A DNA stretch of 64,000 nt from Diphasiastrum complanatum (lineage: Eukaryota; Streptophyta; Lycopodiopsida; Lycopodiales; Lycopodiaceae): assembly GCA_029204225.1 (NCBI GenBank), contig CM055097.1:71717952-71781951 (forward strand). Reading direction: 5' to 3'. The notes beneath the pieces are model-generated. The model saw only the letters and a program-made list of their open reading frames with translations. It was not told the origin of the DNA and searched no databases. This document shows positions 35,520 through 47,723 of this stretch, one piece after another. The position numbers and the translations under genes were made by a program. The number at the start of each line of letters is the position of its first letter. Position 1 is the stretch's first letter.

Positions 35520-38500
35520 CTAAGGACCAAATAGCAGATCTATGATTGATATCATGTAATCCTCACTGGCCTGTTTCTTCATCCCTTGGGTACCAATAAC
35601 ACAACTTTCTTTTAGTGATTCTTCTGAATAAAAAGCTGCTTCATTTAATTCCTGATTCCATTCAATACTCTTAACAAACAGAACTATTACATAGAACATC
35701 AAACCTTTGATAAATAATAAGTACATGGATAGGAGTAATTTCCTAGCAGAAAATAAACATTGAAGAATGACTACCTGTATAATTAGAACTTTTGGAAGAT
35801 CTGTCATTACCTTCGGTGATGTCTTCCTGGATAACTCTATTTACTGCATCCTGACTTAATTTCTCTAGATATATCTTTCTGCTCAGCCTTGTCTTTCCAG
35901 GACTGCATGTTTTCATTTCAGTACTATCTGTAACCGAACCACACATATTGTTTTTAGCAGACTCCAAAGCAACACATTTAACAACAATCCCGTTATGAAA
36001 CTTGGATTCAGTTTCTGACAAATTATCAGTCACACGCTTTTCTTGATGCTTTGCCTGAACTACCTTGCTCTTGTTCCCCTTTCCTCTTAAACTTGGGAGA
36101 ACATCTTTGGAAATCGAATCTGCCTCAGCTTTCTTGAATACATGTGTACTTCTAGTTCCAATTTTGTGAAGTGAACAAATGTTGTCTGTTACATGTTTGC
36201 AGAGCATGTTTTCAGAAGAAAAACGTATCTGAGAGGTCACTTTCCCGTCATTAAGGTTCTCGGATTCGTTGTCATTAAGCGTACTTGTGTTGCCTATGTT
36301 CTGCAGGCATTCTGCTTCTGTGATTTTCGAGTCCTGCATTTCTATCAAACTGAATTTGTTGCTTTTTGCTTTTTGGCTCTTACCTTTATCATCTGCCTTT
36401 TGTAGGCTTAGAAACTTCGGACACTTCCCATTGCTTACATCAACAACATGCTCCAACTGATCAGCTGATGTCCACCTTTGCTTCTTGGTCTTCCGTGGCA
36501 TAAGCTTTCTTTTCTTTTTCTTGTGCTTAGAAGACTGTTCAATAGAACGATTCATATACACATCCCTAAACTCTAGCAAGTCCTCTGAAGGCATTGGATT
36601 GGCACTAGTGAAGGACAACAATGATGCAATCAAATTGCTCATTTCCACGTCTCTGCTCTTGTTGAGTATGGAAACTTTTCCATCCAGATCACTACAAATA
36701 CTTATGTCCCCAGTATACACTTGAAATTGCTTACTGTTAATCACCCCAACTACGTTTCCGCCAGTGGAGTTTTCAAGTTCCTGGATCCCTCTGGTCTCTG
36801 CATGAGAAGTATCTTCTGTAGGCTCCTCTGACCTGTCAAAAAAGATAATATACACAAGTCTAACCTTTAAAAAAACACAATTCGTCAATGCAATAGTATT
36901 AGGTGCTAAGAAAAGAATGTTTCCACTTCAAACAACAGATTTGTAATGTCTCCTAAAGATGATACAATGAAAATCCAGAGAAATTTCGTAGTCTAGTAAC
37001 AGACCTTACGAATCCCTTAGTGCAAGTCAAATTTTACATAGTCCTTAGTAGCAATAGATGATCACATCAAAAATTCAAGAGGCTCAAACAGATAGATTAC
37101 CAAAAGTTCAGGTTCAGGTATTGCCAGTTAACTGATATCAAAACGAGAACAAAACTAAGACGTTGCAACTGGAAACTGTCATCAAAATGGTTCGGGAGAA
37201 TGCTCACTCACTAACTCCATGGTCATCTTTAAATGTACCTCTGATCTTTAAAATTAAATTCTGGTGCATATCTTCAAGTGTAATCTGAAAGAACATACCT
37301 ACCTGTATAGCTTGCATGAAAGTGCAATTATTAACTTGAAGGTCTATGCTATCAAAATCTAAATAAGAAAATCATTAAGGGAATAAAATTATAACATGTT
37401 CCAAGGAAAACTAGGTTCAATATGTTGAATTTCAAAATGGAAATCAATTAATTAGGTAAAGAACTATGGGAAGCTGTTGTGACCATGCTGATGATGCATC
37501 AAAACTGGAATGAGAAGTTCATATAAGCATGATTTCTTGCACATGAGATATGAAATTGGCCAAAGTCGGTAAGGAAATTGGTCAAAGATGATACAGAAAT
37601 GGACCATAAGGATTTCCTACTGCAAAATTGATCAGACTTGTGTCGGAAACGGGCCAGGCAAAACTTTGAAGTATGTGGAAGTACTTCAGGTGCCAATGTA
37701 GAAACTGCATACGAGATTGCACGCAATAAGCAGCAGGAAACCTAAGTGGAAAAAACAATGCATGAATGACGTATGGCAAGAATGCATCCAAACGTTTTCA
37801 TGTTACGAGGTGGACAAACCCACATACAAAACATCAAGTAAAACAAATAGAATTAAAGATTGATACAATGTTTGCTACGGATGTCGCCAAAACAATTTCA
37901 TGATGAGAAGACAGAAAAAATCTACGATAAAACTAGCAGAAAACAATTAAAAAGTCTTCAATTCCAGATAATGTCAAAAGATGATTTAAACCAACAAACT
38001 AAGAAGGGCAACACATGATTATCATTGGGGTGCTACAAAAGTTTCACTGAAACCAGTTCATTTAGTTTCAAAACAGTGCAATTGAAAGCTTGTATGAGAT
38101 AGATGAAACTCACAAACATTTTATATTTACTTTTGATTCTATAAAATCTACAGTACTGCTATCGATGTTACTCCTTTTAGTGCTATGAATAACTTAGAAT
38201 TCGGTGTAATATAATGAACTGCTTCACTGATTCTCTCCCATTTCACACCATTAATATCTGTACTATTGACAATAAAATGCACCTAAAAAATTAACCCTAA
38301 AAGAGTTTTGCAGATCTTTTGAGGCTTAAAAACCATTTATGTAGTTGCTGTAACTCCGTGAATCTCAGGTCCAAGGACTAAACAAAAATGACACAAATAT
38401 TTTCAGTATACTATCAGGCTCAATTTCAGGATATTAAAACATTCAATTAAATTGCATTTCATATCGAAGAAATTCACAAGCGAATTATAGAACCATATCA

Positions 38501-41500
38501 CAAACCAGAAACTGAGATTCATGAATCATTAAATCGGCAAATCATAATTTAACGCATCTATTCTATCTACTATGTAACCTAGACCACGACAAAAGATACC
38601 CTGCAGCACTCCAGAGTTTAGGACCTCAAGCTAGGATTCAAGATTAATCATTTTTCTTTCTAATAGCAGGGTTAAATAAATTTTTCTTTGTAATAGCAGA
38701 GGGTTAAATAATCAAAATACGTAATCACCTAACAAGGCATCAAATATACAAACTTTCGCTTGTACACGGTAAGTTATATGACTCTTACTTTGAATCCATC
38801 TCATGAGCTTTTGAACTTTTTACAAGACTTGCAAAAATTCCCTCTGGATGCATAAACGTATCTATGCTCAAGGCATTTCCCAGACAGATTTTTGCTGACT
38901 CCAGTTCTGCATACATATAACAAAAGTATAAATGTTATCCAAAATTTGAGAACCCTAAACTCTGTTGAGATTTGAGAACCATAAACCAAAGATAAAACGA
39001 AATGTTCTGTTTCAGGCATCGAGGACACTATATTTCATTCCAAACACAATTTCCTAACAATGAGCGATAGATCAAACTACATTTGGGTGTCATGCATCAT
39101 GTCACCTACAAGGTAACCAGGTCTTTCAAACAAACCCAACAATAATGTATTAGGTACTAAAAAACAGTATATTTATTCAATCCGTAGCATTACCAAAAAC
39201 AAAGTTAAATGCTAACAATGTCATGAATAACTTCTTCACGAGAAATCAAGTGATGGTCAAATAACTTCTTCACGATAAATCAAGTGACGGTCAAATAATG
39301 TAACACCCTTCTGTTACTGACTAAACAACCAAGATCATAATCAAAATCCTACCTTATGGTTCAATTCGCTTAACAAATACAACGTAGGCAAAAAGGTAGC
39401 TCATAGTACATCTAGTAGTCCAAACTTACAAAAGTATATACTTTAAAGTACAACCTTCCACAAAAATACCACAAAAATACTTACATGCTGTAAGATCTTC
39501 AACCCTTAAAAACAGGCTTCAGCGATTAATCAGGTAAAAAGACGAACCTGAAAAACACTTAACTTACCCTTGGATTTCCACCTCTTCTTTGAGGTGCCTT
39601 CAGAGCCACTGGTCAGGCGATCATTCAAGAGTCTGCATTCCAAATCCGCTGCTGATAACTTTCGAGAATGCTTTACCATTTTTTCAGTCAAATCCTCCAC
39701 ACAGTCCGCCTTTTGTCTTGTCTTCGGAAACCTAATTTTGTGGTTATTGCATCCATTTTTCTTAGAATTAACCAGCTTACACTGCATACTACTATTTACA
39801 AAGGCATTCTGAAAAACTTCTGGTGAAGAAAAATCTAGACTACGGATAGTAGCATTGCCTCCAGTTTCCTGCGAGACAAAGGCTTCAATATTATCTGAAT
39901 CACTATTTTCCTCAATTTGAAAACCCAACGAATCATCTCCACTTTGCAAAAAACTTTGAGTTAAGAAGTCTGCCTCAAAAAGCATCTTATCAGAAAATGC
40001 AGTCATTCCCTGTGAAATTTCAGCTGATAACTTGCTGCAAATGTTACCAGAAGAATTTACTGCACCAAGGGCATTCAAAGTATTTGAGATGCTGTCTTTG
40101 CCTGCAGCTGCCACTTCAACCATCTTCCTTGAAGCATTGCCACCGCTTTCAGAAGTTCCAGAAACTCTCTCTTGTGTAGTGACCACTAAACATTTTTCTT
40201 CAGGCTTAGCTATACCATCTTCCTCAATTAGATTAGTGAAAATACTGTCTTCACGTGTATCAGTAACAATTTCAACTGCATTCACTTTATCAGATACTGG
40301 CTGTGAATTCAATCTCTCTGCATCTGGAGGTTCCGCTGGCAAGCTTATTTGCCCATCAGCTTGACGCACTACATTTACCTTTATAAATCCATGCGGATTA
40401 GGAAGAAAACCTCCAATTGGTTCACCAAGAACCATGGGATACAGGTGCGAGTTCCTTTCCAGCTGTAGAGAATGCGATTCAAAAAATAACAATATAGACA
40501 ACAAAAGATATTCAAGTAAATTTGAGGCTTTCAAATTTTCCTGACTTAGGATAAAATCGTTTGAATAGGAATAAAGCTAGCAAGAATAAATAAATAATTA
40601 TGCATAGGAGTCCACAAAACCGATAGGTGGAAAGGATTTCAGAAGCTGGCCTCCTAAATTGATTGTTAGATCTAGAGTACGAGCAGTTTTAAATCAGCAT
40701 GATGTTCTTACTGCATAGGTCTGAAGCACAATTCAAATACTGGCCTGCCTGCTAAATTGAGTTGTTTAGATCAAAACAGTACGAACTAATTTAATGCAGA
40801 ATGAAGTTCTCAAAGATCAAAACAAGTATTTTTAATTTGCTGTGGTTTTGCAAAGGATTCAAAAGCTGTTCTCTTAGCTGGAAAAGATTGCAGACTAATA
40901 ATCAAAAATCAAAAATCAGAGCAATACTAATAATATTCATTTTATAAATATTGTGAAAGATATAAGCCTCAAAGAATAGACAACCATGAATACAATCTTC
41001 CATTCCATACATTTAGAAGTAAAACACATTCCGATGCACAAATACCATATACAAGTCTTTAATGAAGTGGGATACAACTACTGTGAAAGTAGTTTCTTTG
41101 AGTGTGAAATACCCAACCCCAACAATAAATGGAAAGCCATAAATAAATATTTCCAAACATCAGGTTCGTGATTTTCTACTCATGCATATCAGTACACTCA
41201 GAACAAAATACATTTTGCTTTATTTTATCTTTTGGGCCTGCATCAAATTCTTAAAATAATCTGCCCTCACGGTTTCTGCCGGATATCCTACATTTCAAAA
41301 CTTTCAGTATGAATTTGTGATCTGTGAAAGGGCAACTCCTGTGATACAACAATTTCTAAGAATCACTTGCGTCACTGATTAGCGAATGCTAAACAAGATT
41401 TGAGGTGCGAGGTGGCAATTCAAAGATCTACAAACCAAAAACGACCAACTATTGCAATATTAGTGAGTATCTAGCAATGACTAAATCATCAGTGAAACAA

Positions 41501-43071
41501 GCGACTATCTCATTTCCTTCATTCAGTAAATATTCAACTAAGCTGTCTGCCTTTCCACTTATAAAATTTTCCAGCAATAATGCTCGTTAGGCAATATGGA
41601 AGTACCAATAATTGCAATGCAAGCCGCAGATAGGGTGAGCTTCATAACGTGGACAAGGATGTTTAGAACCATTTTTTATAAGAATTCTCTTCAAAACTCG
41701 TCAAGAGAAATGGTACATTTATATTCTTCAGCAAAAAAGAACCAAGCTGCTCACGTTCCACCATTCAGAATGTTTCATACGCATTATGAAAGCACGACAA
41801 CTTACGGGAACAAAAATCATTGTACAATCTTAGTACAATCTAGGCCGTGAATAAGCTGATAGAGCTACGTATCATTGACAAACTGTCGCATAATTTCTCT
41901 AATAAGCTGATAGAGGTACATATCCTGGACAAAGTGTGGCATAATTTCTCTAAATATTTTACAAACAATCTACTCCGTGAATACGCTGATAGAGTTACGT
42001 ATCGTGGACAAAGTTTGGCATAATTTCTCTAATTATTTTACAAAATTGTTTAAAACGAACCTAGAAGATCTACAATTTTTAAATAAGAAATCCCAGTGAC
42101 GTTTCACTTAGTTAGCGTACATAAGTCGATTTATAGTTTGTTAGATCACAAACTGAAAACAATTATTGAACAATGAAAATAGATTTTTTTGAACATAAGA
42201 AACTCATATTACAGAATAGGCATAATAATGAATCAAAAAGATTTCACTGAGATACAATTAACCTTACATAGTTTTATCAACGTTCAACGTAAACAGTACA
42301 GGTGAATATCCAGTATTAATGTAGAACCAGTGTGTGCTTTACAAGTTGAAACTAAAAAATATAAGGTTCACCACAGGATGACTACTGATGTAGAATGACA
42401 AAGAAATAAGCAGATGATCAAGTTCGAAATCAAATTAACGTACCATAACTTCTCGTATTACCACTTTGCCTATCTCTGGATAAAGTAAATGGTGATAGTG
42501 TTTCAAAATCTCTGAAAAAAAAAGATTCGACATTAGAATCTTTAAGGAAAAGCACCAAATGAATCACATGAATGCCATACATTGTACATTTGTTCAAGTA
42601 GTGCTATTGTACATTTAAAAGTTCCATCAGCCAGTAAAGCCACTACCAACGACTCCAAGAACGTTCACATTAAAAAAGTCTAATCTATGTCACTCGACTT
42701 CAGACTCGCGGTCATGCTTTGATTACTAGCCCGTGTGCTTAAAACTTAAAATCCAACTATAAAATCCAACCGCAGTAGCATAACTTTCATTCATTTAAAG
42801 TGTTCATTCATTTAGCAACAGAAAACTAAAAAGGCGCAGGTGAGAACCCTAGCCTTAGAGCATGCATTTCAGTGAAAACAACCTCGCCATACACGGAAGG
42901 CTGTGAGATAAACTAACCCTGCAGTTCTCGAACAGTCTTGGTCCGTTCTGTTTGAAACACAAATCTGGTATCAATGCTAGTGTCCACATAGATCAGCACG
43001 TCCCTCCTCATGACGGCATCAAGATATTCACTCTCAGACAGCCCTTCCATCCCGCTCGGTCGCTCTGCCAT
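35520..43071 (-). CDS. six-exon gene for an 818-residue nuclear-type protein of unknown function
   Basis: Exons on the minus strand: 43071-42918, 42511-42444, 40462-39568, 38906-38789, 36832-35775, 35683-35520. All five introns (406, 1981, 661, 1956 and 91 bp) have GT-AG ends. Exon lengths sum to 2457 bases, leaving one continuous frame to a TAG at 35520-35522, which strongly supports the model. The first in-frame ATG is at 43071 (MAERPSGMEGLSESEYLD). Residues 1-110 look folded (RDVLIYVDTSIDTRFVFQ, TKTVRELQGEILKHYHHLYP, then GEPIGGFLPNPHGFIKVNV), possibly a small alpha/beta domain. The rest is Ser/Asn/Glu/Lys-rich and probably disordered. Basic stretches at about 362-373 (KKRWKSKGK) and 514-531 (KHKKKKRKLMPRKTKKQ) suggest nuclear localisation. 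I do not recognise the family; the nuclear role is inference. The last exon boundary (35683) is the least certain. Confidence 0.85.
38640..38710. repeat. small tandem duplication in intron 4
   Basis: TTCTTTCTAATAGCAGGGTT and TTCTTTGTAATAGCAGAGGG, each followed by AAATAA, repeat about 34 bp apart. Confidence 0.65.
39230..39300. repeat. tandem duplication, 35 bp unit, intron 3
   Basis: AACTTCTTCACGA-AAATCAAGTGA-GGTCAAATAA occurs twice in immediate succession. Confidence 0.8.
41848..42060. repeat. three-unit tandem repeat in intron 2
   Basis: A phrase built of AATA-GCTGATAGAG, TACGTATC-TGGACAAA and GGCATAATTTCTCT occurs three times, from about 41850, 41902 and 41975. A TTTTACAAA tail follows units two and three. 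Confidence 0.75.
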
Positions 43072-43300
43072 CTCGCTCGATCGATCGATCGATCGATCGA
43101 TCTTCTCTCTCTCTGGCCCGATATCTCTCTTCACAGTGTTGTGATCCTCTCTCGCGTCTGTGAAACTAAATAGATAGCAGGCATTGCCATTTTCCCGCTT
43201 CCAGATTGAATAGAATTGAAGGACTCGTTTCAAATCCGCGGCTTAATAACGCCGCCCGCGGCTCGTGTTATAATTAAAAGGCCAGGACAGGACACGCCGC
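43072..43300 (-). promoter_or_regulatory. 5' UTR and proximal promoter of the 818-codon gene
   Basis: Directly upstream of the ATG lies a (TCGA)n run at 43077-43101, then a CT-rich stretch (GA on the sense strand) to about 43115. A weak TATA-like TTAATTATAA is at about 43268-43277, about 200 bp from the ATG. The area is more GC-rich than its surroundings (GCCGCCCGCGGC at 43249-43262). No ATG lies in frame between here and the start codon. Promoter function is inferred. Confidence 0.45.
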
Positions 43301-43591
43301 ACAAGTTGTTACACCCACCTCACCCACCCTTGGAAGTTGGCCCCTTGTTTCCATGGCCCAACCTCCACAAGTCCAATAGGCCCTTCTAACTCCAATTTGC
43401 CTCCAAAAAACCTATAATTACCAAACACGTGTCACAATTTTATAGGCTCAAAACACACATGTTCAGAGCCGTATTCTCCTGCTTACCATACTTAGGTAAT
43501 TAAATGTTTTGGTACTTACTTTTGAGGAAAAAGGCTAAAAGCAGCACTGACTGTCGAAAAACGGAACGATGGCATCGCAATTTACGTTCGG
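43301..43591. other. intergenic
   Basis: No gene or repeat recognised. Confidence 0.4.
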
Positions 43592-43710
43592 TAGCGGGCG
43601 TGAGCGGGCCTACTACCGGGCAAGTGGTGGTCAATACCTACCTCGACATAGAGTGACTCGGTAGGTACTGACCACCAATTACACTCGATAGCGGGCCTGC
43701 TCACGCCCAC
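43592..43710. repeat. GC-rich foldback (imperfect inverted repeat, ~50 bp arms)
   Basis: The left arm 43592-43643 and right arm 43660-43710 are complementary. The inner 18 bases TGGTGGTCAATACCTACC pair with GGTAGGTACTGACCACCA with one mismatch. The outer part GGGCGTGAGCGGGCC pairs with GGCCTGCTCACGCCC, also with one mismatch, and between them lies less perfect pairing. The loop is about 16 bases. It could be a small foldback transposon or a hairpin-forming regulatory RNA; neither is demonstrated. Confidence 0.75.
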
Positions 43711-44799
43711 TTCCTAGTTCATAATCCCTTGAAAAAAGCCTATTAAATTCACATACTAAGAAAAATTGTGTGGGTTCTCATAAATTACATGATTGAGCCC
43801 TTATAGGTTATCAGCCTATCCAGTATTATTCTTAATCATTATTAAATTTTAATATATATCATAATGTATTATTCTAAAATTTGGATATGGATTATTGCGT
43901 AACCATATTTTCTTGTATTTTCTAGTTGTTGTCAATTTTTTAAATCTCGTCTTCTGAATCCTACACCCCAAATTGATAAATCATTCTATTGGCTTAATAG
44001 TGCTATGTAGACGTAAGATTTATACGGATCTACCTACTCTAATGCACATAAATTTCCTGCATTTGAAAACAATAAACAAAAAACTTCTTGCATCTCAAAA
44101 AAGTTGTCGATGTTTTAAAAGTCAACTTGCTATAAGTTTTTAATGAAGTCAATTTTTGGAGAAAGATGTTGACTCCATTCCTATACTTTGTCGGCTTTCC
44201 CAAACATTGACCCAAACTTTGAATCATTTGAAATCCTAATGAAAAAGGATAAACGCTTTATTAAGCCTTCTGTAAAAATTTAAGCCTTCTTGAAAGAGTT
44301 TTTTGTAAGCCTTCTCATTATAGATTCATTAGGCTTTTAGCGAATGAGTTGCTAAATAATAATAATAAAAAAATTTGAAAGACAAAAGCTAGCGAACATT
44401 TTTTAATTCGCCTTTCACTAGGTCTTGCACAGGCATTACTCACTACCATCTAATGCAAGGTACGTTGGATGGGCACCGTGCATTTAATTTCATACCCAGA
44501 CCCTCAACTTAATGAGTTAAGATATTGTATCTAGGAGTGGATTGCATGTATTGCCTACCATTTGATCATGTCAATACCAATTCTCTCGAGTCTTGAATCC
44601 AGCCACATGGCAAGCCTAAAAACTTTCCCATATGTGCATCACCAAGATTGGCTGACCTAATGCTTATCCCAGCTAAATGCTTCTTGGTTTTCAAGGGGAG
44701 GCTCGAACTTGAGACCAAAGAAACTTTGGATGTCTATTCCAGCTAAATGAAAGGAGGAGTCCCTCATTGGCTTGCCTTACACACAATAATAACATTGTA
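43711..44799. other. intergenic, nothing recognised
   Basis: AT-rich DNA. The minus frame at 44039-44227 has no features of a real gene. The segment ends at the sharp left edge of segment A'. Confidence 0.4.
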
Positions 44800-45432
44800 C
44801 AACGTTCATTTCAGTCAAGGCTAATGTCGCAGCCTTCTCATGCTCATCCCATGCACTGTGCAAACAGATTTGACAACGACAACACCCATCCACGATCTCC
44901 TACAATAATAACATTAGAAGCTTATCAGAGATAGACGAAGTAGATGCTTTTGTGCATTGATTCTTTGTATTGTCAGTAATAGGTTTATTCCTTTCACAGA
45001 TTGAATTAGCTTTGTAAAGCATGCGGTTTCGTCCGCTATTGTCTTGTGCTCGCAGCATTATTGACTTGTATGTTTTACCATACTTAATGTGATTACAACT
45101 CTGTTTGTTCTACGTTCATATTTGTGTCAATATTGTTATGTTTTTCTATATTTTATCTGACTCTCTTATTGCTTAATCAGGTAGTTTGTTCTTCACGAAT
45201 TATTATTAGTCTAGTTGTTCGCGACTAATATTTAGTCTTGTCTTTCGCGATTGACTATAAATCGAGCTCAGTCTAGCTTTCGCAAATTATTCGTGACAAA
45301 TTATCTTTCTGATGTTTTGTTGCTTAATGTTTGGCTACATAATCAAATCGAACGTAATTTTTATCACTAGCGTTCTGTTCGTGTCTGATAGGCGTAGTCA
45401 TGCTTAGGAAAAGAGTAAGACAGCTCATTCCA

Positions 45433-45642
45433 CTACGCACGAACACTTTCTTTTTGTGTTTGTTTCCTTTTCGAGCTATTTTCGTTTTCTCCCACACACA
45501 CCCTCTTTTTCCAACAAATCACATTTACAGTAGAGAGTATGAAGACTCTATAAGCCTTCTTGGTGGATGAATATCCAACCATGATCCATTTGCATGATGT
45601 AGGATCATCTTTCTTCCTTGTTTCCAAGGGAATATGTGTCAA
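45433..45642 (-). pseudogene. Ty1/copia integrase C-terminal fragment (A')
   Basis: Same fragment as 1227-1436 (HIPLETRKKDDPTS, MVGYSSTKKAYRVF), with one or two amino-acid changes. Non-functional. Confidence 0.7.
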
Positions 45643-45643
45643 G

Positions 45644-45899
45644 AATTAGATATGCAACATCAAGCATTCACCATAAGCAATCACCACAAGAAGACGAAAG
45701 AAGAACACGCGATGTCACTCTGTCACACTAACTCATACAAAATGTAAAATGTACAAATAAACCCTAAAGCCCTCATGGAGAGAGAAAACCTATGAGTAGA
45801 ATAATAGACTAGCCTACGACTAATGACAGTTGGTCACAACTATCAACATTAATGTATCTCGTAAACAATAACAATGAAGTTTATCATTGATTTCTAGCA
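45644..45899 (-). mobile_element. copia LTR fragment (A')
   Basis: Minus-strand LTR start TGCTAGAAATCAATGA after the purine tract TTGAGGGAGAG; the second base pair of the LTR end differs from copy 1 (TGCTAG against TGTTAG). Truncated at the integrase fragment. Confidence 0.65.
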
Positions 45900-46847
45900 C
45901 TCTCCCTCAATGATAAAATTACATTCTTCTATTCCTAATAGAGTACGAAACCTCTCAAATCTACATCTACCTAATGACTTAGTAAAACTATCTGCCATTT
46001 GATCTTCAAATTTACAAAAAGCAAGATCAATGGCTCCATCAAAAAAAATTTCTTGAACAAAATGGTAGTGTATTTTGATGTGCTTGGTTCGAACATATAG
46101 AACTGGATTTTTGGCAAGGTGAATGCAACATTGATTATCGCAAGATATAGTAGCCGCATCCACATGTGGTTGACCTCAATCCACAAGCAATCTTTGTAAC
46201 CATACCGCTTCTTGTGTAGCATTGCTCAATGCTTGATATTCAGCTTCTGTCAATGATAAGGCTACTGTAGGTTGCTTTCTGCTGCTCCATGAAATTGCAG
46301 CTGTACCATAACTGAACGTATGACCACTGGTAGATCTTCTGTCATCAATATTACCTACCCAATCGGCATCTGTATAGCCTACCAACATTGGCGCTTCAGG
46401 CTGATCATACTTCAAACCAAAATTCAATGTCCCTCGAATGTATCTGAGAATACGTTTAGTAGACTTCCAATGTGCTTGACTAGGATCTTGCATAAATTGA
46501 CTAATAACACCAACAACATAAGAAATAATGGATTGTGTGTGTGTCAAATAAATCAAACTACCCACCAACTATCTATACAAATAAGCATCCACTTTCTCAG
46601 ATTCATCTTATGCAGTAAGCTTCATGTTGACATCCATAGGTGTACTCAAAGGCTTACAATCATGCATATTGAACTTATAAAGCAAATCTTGTGCATATTT
46701 GCTTTGTGTAAGAAAGACCATGTCTTCCTTTTGCCATACTTCAATGCCAAGACAATAGTGCATCAATCCTAGATCACTCATGTCAAAGGCATTGGAAAGA
46801 TCTAATTTTATTTCATCAATTAAGCTCTCATTACTTCATGAGAAATT
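45894..46847 (-). pseudogene. Ty1/copia RT C-terminus and RNase H (A')
   Basis: The minus strand encodes, from high to low coordinate, MSDLGLMHYCLGIEV, SLIYLTHTQSIISYVVG, ISWSSRKQPTVALSLTEAEY, then in the next frame CDNQCCIHLAKNPVLYVRTK, HIKIHYHFVQEIFF and DQMADSFTKSLGRCRFE, ending near the LTR. This copy preserves the C-terminal RNase H block better than copy 1. The RNase H motif reads SLTEAEY. Frame breaks at about 46176 and 46569 make it a pseudogene. Confidence 0.85.
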
Positions 46848-47262
46848 TAACTCTAGCATGTAGATTTGGTTTATTGTGACTAGATAAATTTCAACAAATT
46901 TCTGCAAGTACTCCTTGAAAGCAAATTGCATGACTCGTTGAAAACTACTCGGTGCATTACAAAGTCCAAATGGCATAACTTTTGCATAGGTCCACCATTT
47001 TGTTTCAAAAGCCATTTTATGTTGATCAGCATGTGCAATTTTGACTTGGTTGTCTCCACTAAATCCATCCAAAAAGTTGTAAGCTTCCGTTCCAGCAAGG
47101 CGATTCAAAATGCTTTCCGTGAAAGGTAATGAAAATTGATCCTTTCATGTAACTTTGTTCAATGCCTTTCGGTCCACACAAATTGCATCTTGTCATTTTT
47201 CTTTGGTAAGACGACAATTGTTGAAATCCATGTTCGATCTCATAAATGAAATCAGCTTCCAA
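46848..47262 (-). pseudogene. Ty3/gypsy RT fragment fused to copia RT (A')
   Basis: Carries NRLAGTEAYNFLDGFSGDNQ, MPFGLCNAPSSFQRVM and FKEYLQKFVEIYL, then leaves gypsy sequence at the same base as copy 1. Here SSFQRVM is intact, while copy 1 has a stop at that arginine. An upstream frame (47059-47274) adds RLLEADFIYEIEHGF. It is the better preserved of the two copies. Confidence 0.82.
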
Positions 47263-47723
47263 TAATCTCTGCAACCTTCTTGATCTGTAATGTTCGGATA
47301 GTACATCGATAAAATCTCATCACTTTGAAACTGCATCAGGTACCAATGAGGTAGTATGTTCGACCACTGAGGTTGAGTAAAAACTCACTTATCTGGCTAA
47401 TTCTAACAACCTGAGAAAATAATCTTCGTTTGTTTGACAATGTAGGTAGATCTTACAGAGACAAGACTAGGGTAGAACTGGCAAATGTTCTTGTGGCGAA
47501 CAATGAGATTTTTGTAGTTTGGCGAGGGAAAAATGAACTTTTTGAGCAATTATAGTGATGAAACTAACCTTTGTCTAACTTAGAAAAATGAAGGATTACT
47601 AAATTTGAAAACCTCAAAAAAGTGACGAAGGCTTAGGCAAAGGTTGAAGATTGATACTATTATTTTTGTAAAAAATGATAGTTCTTTGACAAAAATAGCT
47701 CGATATAATAAATAACCTTGACT
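47263..47723. other. non-coding, gypsy-leader-like (A')
   Basis: Counterpart of 3056-3520 with the same GTTTGGCGAGG, AACCTTTGTC and GGCAAAGGTTGAAG words. No gene. Confidence 0.45.
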
